The position numbers were made by a program, and so were the translations under genes. Of a stretch of DNA of 64,000 nt, positions 25,101 through 32,254 are shown in pieces. Origin of the DNA: Aplectana chamaeleonis (Eukaryota > Nematoda > Chromadorea > Rhabditida > Cosmocercidae); NCBI GenBank assembly GCA_029168955.1, contig JAPDOI010000214.1, positions 868,001 through 932,000 of the forward strand. The letters are read 5' to 3'. Position 1 is the first letter of the stretch. Every line of letters starts with the position of its first letter. Below the pieces are notes generated by a model that was not told the origin of the DNA, made no database searches, and saw nothing but the letters and a program-made list of their open reading frames with translations.

Positions 25101-28032
25101 TGTTTGGGACCAATTAACCACTACAACGGGATTCCGCCCCGATTTTGGTGGTCAGACAGTTCCACCACCCACGAATACCAAAAAGCCGGACACTACAGCC
25201 ACAACAACTAGTACTACCACTAGTACTACGACGACGACGACAACGAAAGACGCTGCTCCTCCACCTCCACCTCCGGAAACGACCACTGAGGAAACCGAAG
25301 AAACGACAGCAGAGACTACAAAGGTAGGGAATTCATACAAAATTGATTTATTACTGGAAAGACAATTTTAGAACTTGGCAAAAAGTTCTTTTCTTCGTAT
25401 AATGCTCAAAGAGGATTGACCAGGAAGTTTCCAGTCAGTGTGACACAGGCAGAGTCCATACGTGGCGAGAGAGTGCGTTTCCGCTGCTGTGCGCCACTCA
25501 ACGCCCTTAGGGGCTGAGCAGAGTGCCACCGCGGCGCGGCGCGGCCTGATGATTGAGAGCCGTATTGATAGATCGGGGCGATCTATCAATACGGCTCTCC
25601 ATCATCAGACCGCGCCGCGCCGCGGTGGCACTCTGCTCAGCGCCTTAAACGCTGAAGGATGCCTGCACAAGCAAATTAACACGGGAAAACACCCCTTGCA
25701 TCGTGAAGGTTCGATTGGCAACGTTTGACCGGGTGATCACTCACTCGAGTCGGCGCCTTGACTGATCATTTCCAACGGTTTATGATGGCCGTGGTGGAGC
25801 GATGGGTAACGAAGGCTATAGTTTCGAAACATGTTTGATGTTCCCTGCTTCTGGGATGGAGCATTGGACATGAAACTTGCTGGTTCGTTTTTAGAGCGGG
25901 CGTGAGCGTGCGAGAGTGAGCGGCAGTGAGCGTGCTAGGACGAGCGCACGAGAGCGGCTAGCAAATCGTATGCCAACAATGACCAGTTATTTTGGGCAAT
26001 GGCGCGCCCTCGCAACGTATGGACGCAGCCACAAGCACAGAGGTTACTCTTACCGACAGCTCACGTAAAACAGAATTTCAGGGTGAACCTTCAGTCATGA
26101 TGAGGAAAAAATTGGCTCAACTCTCATATTTAGGGGTCATTCAGGGGCTGAACTTGAATACAGGGCCCGTTTGTTAATAATCTGAGGCTTAGGGCGAACC
26201 ATACTTGGAGCTATGCTATCGCACTCAGAAGGGTGCGCACGCGGCCAGGGTCAGGCAGACCGTTGCCCACGACCGGGACGAAGCTAAGTCCTCATTTTGG
26301 AGATCAAAATTTTTGAAAAATGTTCAAAACTTTTGCATCCTCCTCAGGTTCTGAAAGGAAATTTAAGTCGAATGACGCCCGCAGGCGAAAAAACTTCGTG
26401 CAAGAGGCCGCTCATGCACTCCATCGAGTGAAAAAAATGGATGCAGTAGTGGCTGACCACGAGGAGCCGATATTTTTTCGCGCAATGGAATGCATGAGCG
26501 GTCTCTTGCACGAGGGTTTTTCGCCCGCGAGCGTCATTCGATCGAAAAAATGAGGTCGTTTGTGTCCTTCGATTTTTGATTTTATATTTTTTGAATACCA
26601 AAACGACTACGGCGCATATTTTGAGCATAGTCTCTATCTGCAGGATCTGTGCTCAGAAGAAAAATAAAAAATTTATTTTTCTACAGGGCGCGATTTAAAA
26701 AAAATCTGACATTACCAGTCGATTCCTCATAGTTGATTACCCCTTATAAAAGATTGTTGTCACAAGAATTCGTCCATGTTAAGGATCTACGCTAAAGAAT
26801 GTTCAAAAAATGCCCAATTTTGGAGTTTTTTGACACATTTTTAAAAAGTTTTCGGAAAATTCAAGAAGCGTACACCTGAGTTTTTCGGGGTTCTCTAGCG
26901 ATATAAAGTATAAAAACAGCAAAAACAATTTGTGTACCGATCATTCTCGATTCTTACAGTTGACCGCAATGTTAAAAAGGACATGGTGCGGTTGCGGACT
27001 CGCACTAAATTACGGTAGAATCTGGCACTTTGCCAGATTTCGTCATCGATCGGCGCCAACCGCCGTCTCTCTCCTCATGGGAATATCAGCTCTGGCGCCG
27101 ATCGATGACGAAATCTGGCAAAGTGCCAGATTCTACCGTAGTTTTAGTGCGAGTCCGCAACTGCACCATGTCCTTTTAACATTGCGGTCAACTGTACGTG
27201 GACAGCCTCATATATATGTTACGAGCAATATATGTTACGAGTAATTTCCCAGCCTGCCGTTTGTAGCCGTGGGGAGACCCGTCTGGAAAAATGCCTGCGC
27301 AACGGCTGCTCGGAACGCACGTCGACCGCTTGGCCGGACAGTCTCATTCGGACACACTTATCAATTCTACATACATACATACACCCGAGGGCGCGTCGTA
27401 AGAGGTGCTACTGTTACCCACTCAGTTAGTGATGAATCTTCGCCCAAGAACAACCAAGCCTACAATGCCACCCGGGTTGATAAATTGGTACCAGACTTGT
27501 CGGTGGCTGAATTTTCTACGAACCCTTTCTTTCTGAAATAAACATCTATCACGGCATACCTACGGTATGGCCACCGTAATCATACAGAAAGCCCTAGACT
27601 ACTGCGGTCTCTCGAGAACGCAGTTTTGTCAACTGACCTATTTCACTGAATTTTACCGAAAACCTTTTCAAAGACTATCAAACCTATTGAACAAAGCTTT
27701 TTTAGAGTGCTAATAAGGAGGACGATAAGGAAAAGGATAAGCGCACTCACCTGAACAAGTATGTTTCCGAGCAGTTTGTATAGTCTGACCATGGAGATAC
27801 ACATGACAAAACCAGGGTCCTAACTGTTTAGAAACTGGACCGCATTCATGCTGTCCGTGCTTGGAGCCGTTTCCTCCACAGTGCTTTTGTTGATGGTTGT
27901 GGTTACTTTGATGTGGTAAGTGAGACTTTTTCGGGTTCCGTGGAAGATACGTCATTGATGTGAGGCTATTTTAGGTTCAAACTAGAGCGACGTGAAAGAA
28001 TCCGTGAAATCAAAGGCACCGTGAGAAGATAG
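13197..28032 (+). CDS. Gene 1: predicted type I membrane protein, mucin-like, 8 exons, family unknown
   Basis: Model (my splicing): 13197-13349, 13420-13573, 17017-17247, 19956-20236, 24976-25323, 27706-27758, 27832-27915, 27975-28032 (stop TAG). All junctions agree in phase and the total is 1362 nt, 453 residues. Residues 1-24 are a signal peptide (FTLLLIALIGDSLVAA). Residues 25-270 hold about 15 cysteines, including QCGPCRPC and MCFCEKSEDC. Residues 274-389 are Thr/Pro-rich, with long Thr runs and six prolines, a likely O-glycosylated stalk. Residues 390-407 are charged (KEDDKEKDKR). Residues 411-436 are one membrane span (VLGAVSSTVLLLMVVVTLMW), and the tail is basic (KLERRERIREIKGTVRR). 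Predicted topology: exposed ectodomain at the plasma membrane or secretory pathway. The last five exons are secure (strong TTCAG/TTTAG acceptors, GTGAGA, GTAGGG, GTATGT and GTAAGT donors). The end of exon 2 (alternatives at 13,556) and all of exon 3, which contains a 45-bp tandem repeat, are less certain. Introns 2-5 are packed with transposons. No family recognised. Confidence 0.7.
13614..16937. mobile_element. 3.3-kb foldback element filling intron 2 of gene 1
   Basis: The ends CCAAGAGGCACCC and GGGTGCCTCTTGG are inverted. Long imperfect arms follow, about 13,614-14,440 and 15,220-16,937. Within the arms a unit of about 135 bases beginning around GAAGCTGAAATT is tandemly repeated: three units at left (near 13,930, 14,060, 14,195) and at least four at right. 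The middle (14,440-15,220) is very AT-rich, with many TTCGAATATTCG-type words. No transposase frame is seen. The element leaves only about 40 bases to the upstream donor and about 80 bases to the downstream acceptor of gene 1. Confidence 0.75.
15717..15890. mobile_element. Small inverted-repeat MITE inside the foldback element
   Basis: The ends TGAATGATAACGCT and GCGGTATCATTCATTC, with inner copies of CCATGGAGTTTCT in both orientations, make a hairpin of about 170 bases nested in the right arm region of the larger foldback. Confidence 0.55.
17523..18750. mobile_element. GC-rich repeat element N, copy 1 (interrupted)
   Basis: 17,523-17,905 and 18,539-18,750 together match 23,645-24,250. Shared landmarks are GACGGTGCAACGGCGGGGAC, TGTGACACGTTCCG, TGCCTCAGTCGGCTCTTCGG-type text, then TTTTGTCGCCGAGGGAGGG and AATACCCAGGATGTATTG. 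Element L (17,906-18,538) interrupts it. Both copies contain a TATA-like GGTATRAAA followed about 10 bases on by CCTCATCTCAC, suggesting an internal promoter. No coding domain recognised. It lies in intron 3 of gene 1. Confidence 0.6.
17906..18538. mobile_element. GC-rich element L, copy 1
   Basis: Inverted ends CTCAGGTACTCAGGG and CCTGAACACCTGAG, with GCCGGCGAACCT just inside both. The whole element is homologous, in the opposite orientation, to 21,356-22,394 after removal of an insertion there. It carries CCGGTATAAAATGCGCCTCA, a TATA-like motif in the same setting as in element N, so L and N look related. It interrupts element N. Confidence 0.65.
18752..19062. mobile_element. Foldback MITE
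   Basis: 18,752-18,798 and 19,014-19,062 are inverted copies (CAAGCACGCCCATGCC, AGGGCTACCGTAAC). The spacer is about 215 bases with no coding content. It abuts the end of element N inside intron 3 of gene 1. Confidence 0.6.
19063..19955. other. Unassigned remainder of gene 1 intron 3
   Basis: No repeat family from elsewhere in the window was recognised except a GGCGCAAACTAGGTGC fragment at 19,930, related to the palindrome at 3.8 kb. A poly-G run sits at about 19,410. No supported exon. Confidence 0.3.
20308..20965. mobile_element. GGGGCTATTCATACTTCC element, truncated copy
   Basis: Begins after a TAA at 20,305-20,307 with GGGGCTATTCATACTTCC. It is homologous throughout to 28,599-29,215, including a shared CCGCCACAGCGGTGTCTCTG block and the 42-bp minisatellite. 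No matching right terminus is found before 21,355, so this copy is 3'-truncated. It lies in intron 4 of gene 1. Confidence 0.65.
20570..20880. repeat. 42-bp minisatellite, degenerate copy
   Basis: Diverged tandem units of 42 bases, of the type GGACCCAAGTGGGAGTGCGC followed by GGGACGCCGCAGAAAGTGTG. The period is a multiple of three, so frames stay open on both strands (14-residue peptide repeats such as DPSGNAHHAVERVR). See 28,855-29,130 for the cleaner array. Confidence 0.6.
21356..22394. mobile_element. GC-rich element L, copy 2 (interrupted, inverted)
   Basis: Inverted ends CTCAGGTACTCAGG and CCTGAGTACCTGAG. The order of landmarks is reversed relative to copy 1 at 17,906-18,538: CGGCCGCCCGC, CCGCGATCATTAT, GGAGAGTGACTCGAAGTCAC, TTTATACCGGC, CGCATGCAGCATGG. 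A 361-bp element at 21,489-21,849 interrupts it. A run of 14 C residues at about 22,007 is a likely replication-slippage site. Confidence 0.65.
21489..21849. mobile_element. MITE with TAACGTCGGAC ends inside element L
   Basis: Inverted ends TAACGTCGGACAGGGAACGA and its near-inverse extend inward through TCTCATGCCGTAAAATAG, and a second inner inverted block (CTACGACATCATGG) follows. GCCGACCTTTACCAGA occurs at 21,463-21,478 and again at 21,850-21,865, flanking the insertion, while the uninterrupted L copy 1 has this sequence only once. Confidence 0.65.
22501..23158. other. Unassigned part of gene 1 intron 4
   Basis: No exon or repeat recognised, apart from short shared words with 24,770-24,830 (GGGGGGGCACCCAGGATTGA against GGGGGGGGTGCACTCAGGAC, each followed by AAACCACCGATT). 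This suggests one more short repeat with copies near 22,770 and 24,790. Confidence 0.35.
23159..23641. mobile_element. TTAA-type MITE, AGGCAGTG family B, copy 1
   Basis: TTAA at 23,155-23,158, then AGGCAGTGTGCACGATAAG; the right end is TTATCATGGACACTGCCT followed by TTAC. The interior is a direct homologue of 59,543-60,027 (CCATGCTGATTCCAATGA, CATCTCACGATC-type text, CATTCATTTGTTCACGTCGG). It lies in intron 4 of gene 1. Confidence 0.7.
23645..24250. mobile_element. GC-rich repeat element N, copy 2 (uninterrupted)
   Basis: Direct homologue of 17,523-18,750 without the L insertion. It gives the empty-site sequence GAAGATCCACCGGATACCGG at the point where L sits in copy 1. TATA-like GGTATAAAAGGC at about 23,918. 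It starts only a few bases after the end of the TTAA element at 23,159-23,641. Confidence 0.6.
24251..24975. other. Unassigned part of gene 1 intron 4
   Basis: 24,251-24,440 is GC-rich with repeated CCCCCGCMGARTAACCGC phrases (near 24,310 and 24,410), possibly the tail of element N. The rest is AT-rich and ends in the CTTTTATTCAG acceptor of exon 5. Confidence 0.35.
25513..25641. repeat. Near-perfect hairpin, arms about 62 bases
   Basis: GCTGAGCAGAGTGCCACCGC opens the left arm and its exact inverse closes the right. The arms continue through GCGCGGCGCGG and ATTGATAGATC with very few mismatches and a loop of about 5 bases (GGGGC). It lies in intron 5 of gene 1. Confidence 0.85.
26369..26541. 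mobile_element. Palindromic MITE, arms about 58 bases
   Basis: TCGAATGACGCCCGCAGGCG at left is matched by its inverse at right, and CGTGCAAGAGGCCGCTCATG continues both arms. The spacer is about 50 bases. Intron 5 of gene 1. Confidence 0.7.
26956..27195. repeat. Long near-perfect hairpin, arms about 97 bases
   Basis: ACAGTTGACCGCAATGTTAA opens the left arm and its inverse closes the right. Both continue through GGACATGGTGC, TGCGGACTCGCAC, GGTAGAATCTGGCACTTTG and ATCGATCGGCGCC. The spacer is about 45 bases. The near identity of the arms implies recent origin or gene conversion. Confidence 0.85.
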
Positions 28033-28301
28033 AGACTCAAGCGTTGTGTCCATCTTTGTCGTTAACACAGTGTATCACTAATCGATGACAAGACCTTTTT
28101 ATAGTTTGGAATCGGGCCCGTAGATCGAAGTGCTCCCACCTCGTAAATCGTTGTCCGCATTCAGGCATCATTATGTTTGTTTATGAGCATAAATATGGTG
28201 TGTACATGCCTAATGTATTACAACTTGTTGTAAGGTTGAACAAACTTGTAAGGAAGCTTTTATGCCAATGTATTAAGGGGATACACCGCAGCAACAAAGA
28301 A
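28033..28301. other. 3' flank of gene 1
   Basis: No AATAAA signal was found close to the stop codon at 28,030-28,032; a variant CATAAATA occurs near 28,190. No other feature seen. Confidence 0.3.
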
Positions 28302-28529
28302 CTGTGCGAATGAGACTGTCCGCTCAAGCGGTAAGCGTGCGTGTCGCGCAGAAGTCTCAAAGGCATTTATTCGGACGAGTCATCTCACGGTTGTAAACGG
28401 AATCTTGGATATGATTTGATGTTCGTCTAGTAATCCCGCAAATTGATTTAGAGGTCCGAAGTAGTTTACGTCACGAACGCTCGACATGCATGCCGACCTC
28501 TTGGGCGGACAGTCTTATTCGGACACATT
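28302..28529. mobile_element. MITE with CGAATGAGACTGTCCGC ends
   Basis: Inverted ends CGAATGAGACTGTCCGCTCA and its inverse TGGGCGGACAGTCTTATTCG are about 225 bp apart. Solo copies of this end occur at about 27,320-27,360, 6634 and 44,280. It directly abuts the TTAA of the next element. Confidence 0.6.
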
Positions 28530-28854
28530 TAAAAGGCGGTGCTCACGATAGAGAACAGTATTATAGTTATCGATGATTTTGATAGGTAAGTCCACTAAAG
28601 GGCTATTCATACTTCCAACCTCCCGCTCTGTCAGAGCGGCCCGCACGGAAAAAGAGGTGAGTATGAATGAAAATACGACCTCATGCGCCTCCCGCCTCTC
28701 CCTCGCCTCCTGCCCCGCCACAGCGGTGTCTCTGGAGCATTAATACTGCCCTCTCGCACTGCCGAGGCATTTGTTGGTAGCATTACTAGTTGCACTAAAT
28801 TACGTCATATAAGTGTAGCGGGGCCTCAGTGAAGGCGCGCAATACGCCATAGAA

Positions 28855-29130
28855 AGTGAGCGGGACCCAAGTGGGAGAGCGCAGGGAGCCGCAGAAAGTG
28901 TGCAGGACCCAAGTGGGAGTGCGCGGGACGCCGCAGAAAGTGTGCGGGACCCAAGTGGGACTGCGCGGGCCAAAGCAGAAAGTGTGCGGGACCCCAGTGG
29001 GAGTGCGCGAGGCGCCGCAGAAAGGGTGTGGAACCCAAGTGGGAGTGCGCACCACGCCATAGAAAGGGTACGTGAGACCTGTGGGCGTGCGCAGGACGTC
29101 GTAGAAAGTATACGGAAATGAAATCGGAGT
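28855..29130. repeat. 42-bp minisatellite array
   Basis: About six tandem units of 42 bases. A typical unit is GGACCCAAGTGGGAGTGCGC then GGGACGCCGCAGAAAGTGTG plus two bases. All frames are open because the period divides by three; the + frame gives repeats of the type DPSGSARDAAESVR. It is part of the mobile element around it and occurs again at 20,570-20,880, so I treat it as a satellite rather than a gene. Confidence 0.8.
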
Positions 29131-29492
29131 GCGCGTGAGCAGATGTTCGGGAAAGCTGCAATTAGGTTTGAATGTGCAAAACAAGGGTGAAAATGCACGC
29201 CTCCATGCGGAAGGTACGCAAGAAACTGACAAGGCTATCGTGCAATTATAAATCTTGGCTCAGATCTACTTGGAGGGGGCTCTCCAAGATTCAATTCTGA
29301 AAATGAAAGTTGCCCCTGATATGGCTATTCCGATAGCGTTATCAGTCATTGTCTATTTAAAAAATTGGTAGAGTCACATATAGTGGAGTCCACCAAGAGT
29401 GTCTCATTTCCTTATCAATGAGAAGCGGTCGGCTGGGGATCAATGTGCATGAATACCATACTAGCACGCTCGATACCGATTGAGCGAGGGCG

Positions 29493-30324
29493 CTCATGCA
29501 GAAATGGGAACCCAACTGGGCAACGTCATAGTCACTCACCAATAGCATATGAGCGGGGGCCAGTGACGCCGAGGTGCGAGAGTACTCAGACCAGAGAAGA
29601 CGTGTCAACGCGCCCTGTTCTGCCCCCTCCTCTACTGTGCTTATCTGGGTCAAATTCCGGTCCGCTATCGCGTCTCGACACGCTTTGCGGCCGCACGCGC
29701 TCGAGTCAGTCGGGTTTCCAGCGCCAAAGCCGACTCGATGTGGCTTTTTTATACAATTTTCTCCAATTTTTATTAGTTTCATTTTCTAAACCCACCTAGA
29801 GTCAGCAGATCTGCGGCTACGGCGCTGGAAGCTCTTCTGACTCGGAAGCGTGCGGCCGCAAAGCGTGTCGAGCACAGTACTTGGATGCGCTCTATCGATA
29901 ACCTAGAGTCTAATTCGGGCCCATCACCCGGAAAGAGTGTGGGCCCTCTCACAAAAATTGAGCTATGGGTAGAGATCAAGCGTGTGTTCCTTCCATGTGC
30001 TTTCGATCGACATGTAAACCCCTCGCTTTCATGATCCTAGGACTTGAGCGAGTGCAAGTCCACTCGATCACTCCAGCCGGGGGCGCGGTCACTCTATGCA
30101 AGATTGTGCGCCGTATACGGCGCGGGTTTGATTGAGGATTCAATGTGCCATGGCTAGTGGTTTCCCGGGTCATAAGGAACTGTGTTTCGAATCTCGATTA
30201 GGCTGACCGGGTGGTGATAACCGAGCTCCGCCCCCAAAACTTGCCGGGGACACAACCGGTCACTATGATTTGCACTGAAATGCACCCAAAAAGTGACCGG
30301 TTGAGTGACCATTTTCTGCCTGAG
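29493..30324. mobile_element. Element with CTCATGCAGAAATGG ends
   Basis: Left end CTCATGCAGAAATGG and right end CCATTTTCTGCCTGAG are inverted, and the position is confirmed by comparison with the uninterrupted MITE at 12,876. A further inverted-repeat element lies within (29,635-29,880). No coding domain. Confidence 0.55.
29635..29880. mobile_element. Foldback MITE E, copy 1
   Basis: Homologous to 41,585-41,872. The arms carry GGTCAAATTCCGGTCCGC, CGCTTTGCGGCCGCACGCG and TTCCAGCGCC, with inverses in the other arm. The spacer includes AACCCACCTAGAGTC. This is the innermost level of the nest at 28.5-31.2 kb. Confidence 0.65.
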
Positions 30325-31299
30325 CGGTTGTGCTGCAACGAGTTTCATGTTCATTGATCTCCAATCGACCGTTTCTCATTGATAAGTAAATGAGACACTC
30401 TTGGTGGACTCCACTATAGATCTCGGTATGCGTAGGGTTCATTCTCCACTTCAATTCTGAGTGGCGCGGTCCAAGCAGACATAACGATATGGCCAATTCG
30501 TTGGAAAACGACAGCGGAAAACGACATAACCTATCAAACCACATTATCAAAGACCACTCTCATCGCTTCATTTCTAAAAACAAACCCACTGACTTTCCGC
30601 CCCTGCCGCTCCGTCATGGCGATGTCTCTGGAGCAATCATACTTCACTGGCGGAGCGGGAGGCGCGAGAGGTCGAAATTTCATTCATACTCACCTCTTCG
30701 TCCGCGCGGGGCCGCTCTGGCAGAGCGGAAGGTTGGAAGTACGAGTAGCCCGTAAAAAGAGGCTAATAGGGAAAAGTCCAAACATAGCACTCTAATACCA
30801 GAGAAAAACTGTTCAAAGAACTCTCTGAAAAAACTGATTATGCCTGTTCGCGTGTTCCGGGAGACTGCGGACACCGCATCGAACTTGACGCCGAGGAAAT
30901 GGTTTCGCGCTTCAAAATTCTTAGGTAAGTGGCTTTGCCTTCTTTTTCGTGTAACAAAAATTCTTTGAAATTAGGAGGGGTCTATGTATGTGCATGCTGG
31001 AATGTGAGTACATTTTACGATGAAGAATACTAGAAAATTCTGTGCCTATTGCTAGGGTAACACGAATTCAGGACAACCGTTATAGGCCGTGGTGGGTGGC
31101 TCAATGGGTCGGCTGGCCCACGAGGTTTTCACCCACTTCCTGGTCGTTTTTCGTCGTACTTTCGTTCTTACTCTTCCCAGTGGGACCCAAAGCTTACGTT
31201 TTTGCCAAAGAAACGGTCAACTTTTTCATCGTGAACACTGCCTTCAACATGTGCCGCGATGGTTGCAGTTCGGCAAGGACCAGAAGTGTAGGACTGCCT

Positions 31300-31650
31300 T
31301 CAAGGCATATGAGGAACGAACATCTGCCTGTATTTGTCGGGACGAAGACGAAGACTATTGGCTGCGGCATACTTCGAAACGAGGTTCACAATCCTTTGCA
31401 GTTTTGCGTTGTTTTCAGCGAATAACACAATGTCGTCGGCGTACTCCAGGTCTACAAGGGAACGTCCTGATGGTGTTAGGACCACATCCGCAGGAAACTG
31501 TTCTGCAACTTTACGCATGATGTCATCGACAGCGAAATTTGACAGGAAAGGTCATACTACAGCTCGTTGCCTTGCTCCTGTTTTCACCTCGAAAGCTTAC
31601 GTAAACCCGACAGGTGTACGGACTGCTGTAGTTGTTCCTTTGGTTAATGT
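31300..31650 (-). pseudogene. RTE-type LINE reverse transcriptase fragment
   Basis: On the - strand, the frame ending at 31,300 reads PADVVLTPSGRSLVDLEYAD then DIVLFAENNAKL and SLRLRPDKYRQMF, the catalytic YADD block of an RTE-clade non-LTR retrotransposon. Upstream in the same frame are EVKTGARQ, a TGA stop and PFLSNFAVDDIMR, which fit the preceding conserved region (usually GVRQGAVAGPFLFNFAIDD-like). In-frame stops and a shift near 31,620 show it is dead. Only about 115 codons of a much larger ORF remain. It abuts the right end of element C copy 1. RTE sequences of this wording are common in strongylid worms (recall, not checked). Confidence 0.75.
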
Positions 31651-31994
31651 CCTCGACTAGTCGAGCTACACTATAATTCAAAAGAAACGAAGCTTAAAAA
31701 CTGGTGGCGGAACCTGTGTCTTCCAGAAGAGATCACCAGCACATCGGAACAAATAATAACAAATCAAAATAGTAAATTTATCACAGAGCGAATAAACCCG
31801 CATTAGAAGCAATCCAACTAAGGGATACTGCTTACAGAGAGACTCCATTAGTAGTAGTACATACAAAGCAGTAAAAATACCATCATCAAAATGCACATAC
31901 AAATTGCATCATTCTAGAAGATCAATAAGCCACTTCACAACGCAGCTGCAAATTATGCGAGGTCAATCCCTAGTCACTTGGAATATGCTAAGTC

Positions 31995-32115
31995 GTCAGG
32001 CCGAGATCATACTTCTAGCGTAGCGATGTCCACCAACAATATCGACCGAAAATCGATATGCCTGCTATGCACTGCCATTATCGCTGCTCGCGAGAAGTAT
32101 GATCCCAGCCGCAAT
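31995..32115. mobile_element. MITE with GATCATACTTCT ends
   Basis: Ends GGCCGAGATCATACTTCT and AGAAGTATGATCCCAGCC are inverted. The core TATCGACCGAAAATCGATAT matches 7325-7445 and 11,327-11,453. Confidence 0.7.
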
Positions 32116-32254
32116 CAAAGGTACAAGTGCAGGGTGAACAACTGTAGACCTAGTATACACAACACAACAGATATACATGACACGTGGTTCACACCACATT
32201 AGAACTGTCTCTATTATGTCAACCTAGATACATTTTGAGAGCGAGTAGCCATCC

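Larger units (their letters stand above)
29381..30416. mobile_element. MITE with TAGTGGAGT ends, interrupted copy
   Basis: Ends and both flanking TA dinucleotides match the 202-bp copy at 12,876-13,077. An insertion (29,493-30,324) divides it at the point corresponding to GAGCGAG|AGCGG. Confidence 0.7.
28599..30752. mobile_element. GGGCTATTCATACTTCC element with TAA duplication, complete ends
   Basis: Inverted ends AGGGCTATTCATACTTCCAA and TTGGAAGTACGAGTAGCCCG are flanked by TAA on both sides (28,596-28,598 and 30,753-30,755). The uninterrupted element C copy at 53,797 gives the empty site. A 3-bp TWA-type duplication and G-rich ends are typical of the PIF/Harbinger group (family inference). 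It contains the 42-bp minisatellite and, inside, further elements at 29,381-30,416. No transposase frame is seen. Confidence 0.7.
28533..31243. mobile_element. TTAA-type element C, copy 1 (interrupted)
   Basis: The left end is TTAA then AAGGCGGTGCTCACGAT; the right end is ATCGTGAACACTGCCT followed by TCAA (31,244-31,247). The left 65 bases and the right 490 bases match 53,797-54,495 (GGTAAGTCCACTAA, then GAGAAAAACTGTTCAAAGAA, AATTCTGTGCCT, TTTTCACCCACTTCC). The intervening 2.15 kb is a nested transposon (28,599-30,752). Confidence 0.7.

Noticed and set aside
25152..25340. Valine-rich frame on - opposite the Thr/Pro-rich exon
   Set aside because: Reverse complement of the Thr codon runs of gene 1 exon 5; no independent support.
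28795..29232. Long open frames (132-145 codons) on - over the minisatellite
   Set aside because: They result from a 42-bp period divisible by three; all frames are open and the array belongs to a mobile element.
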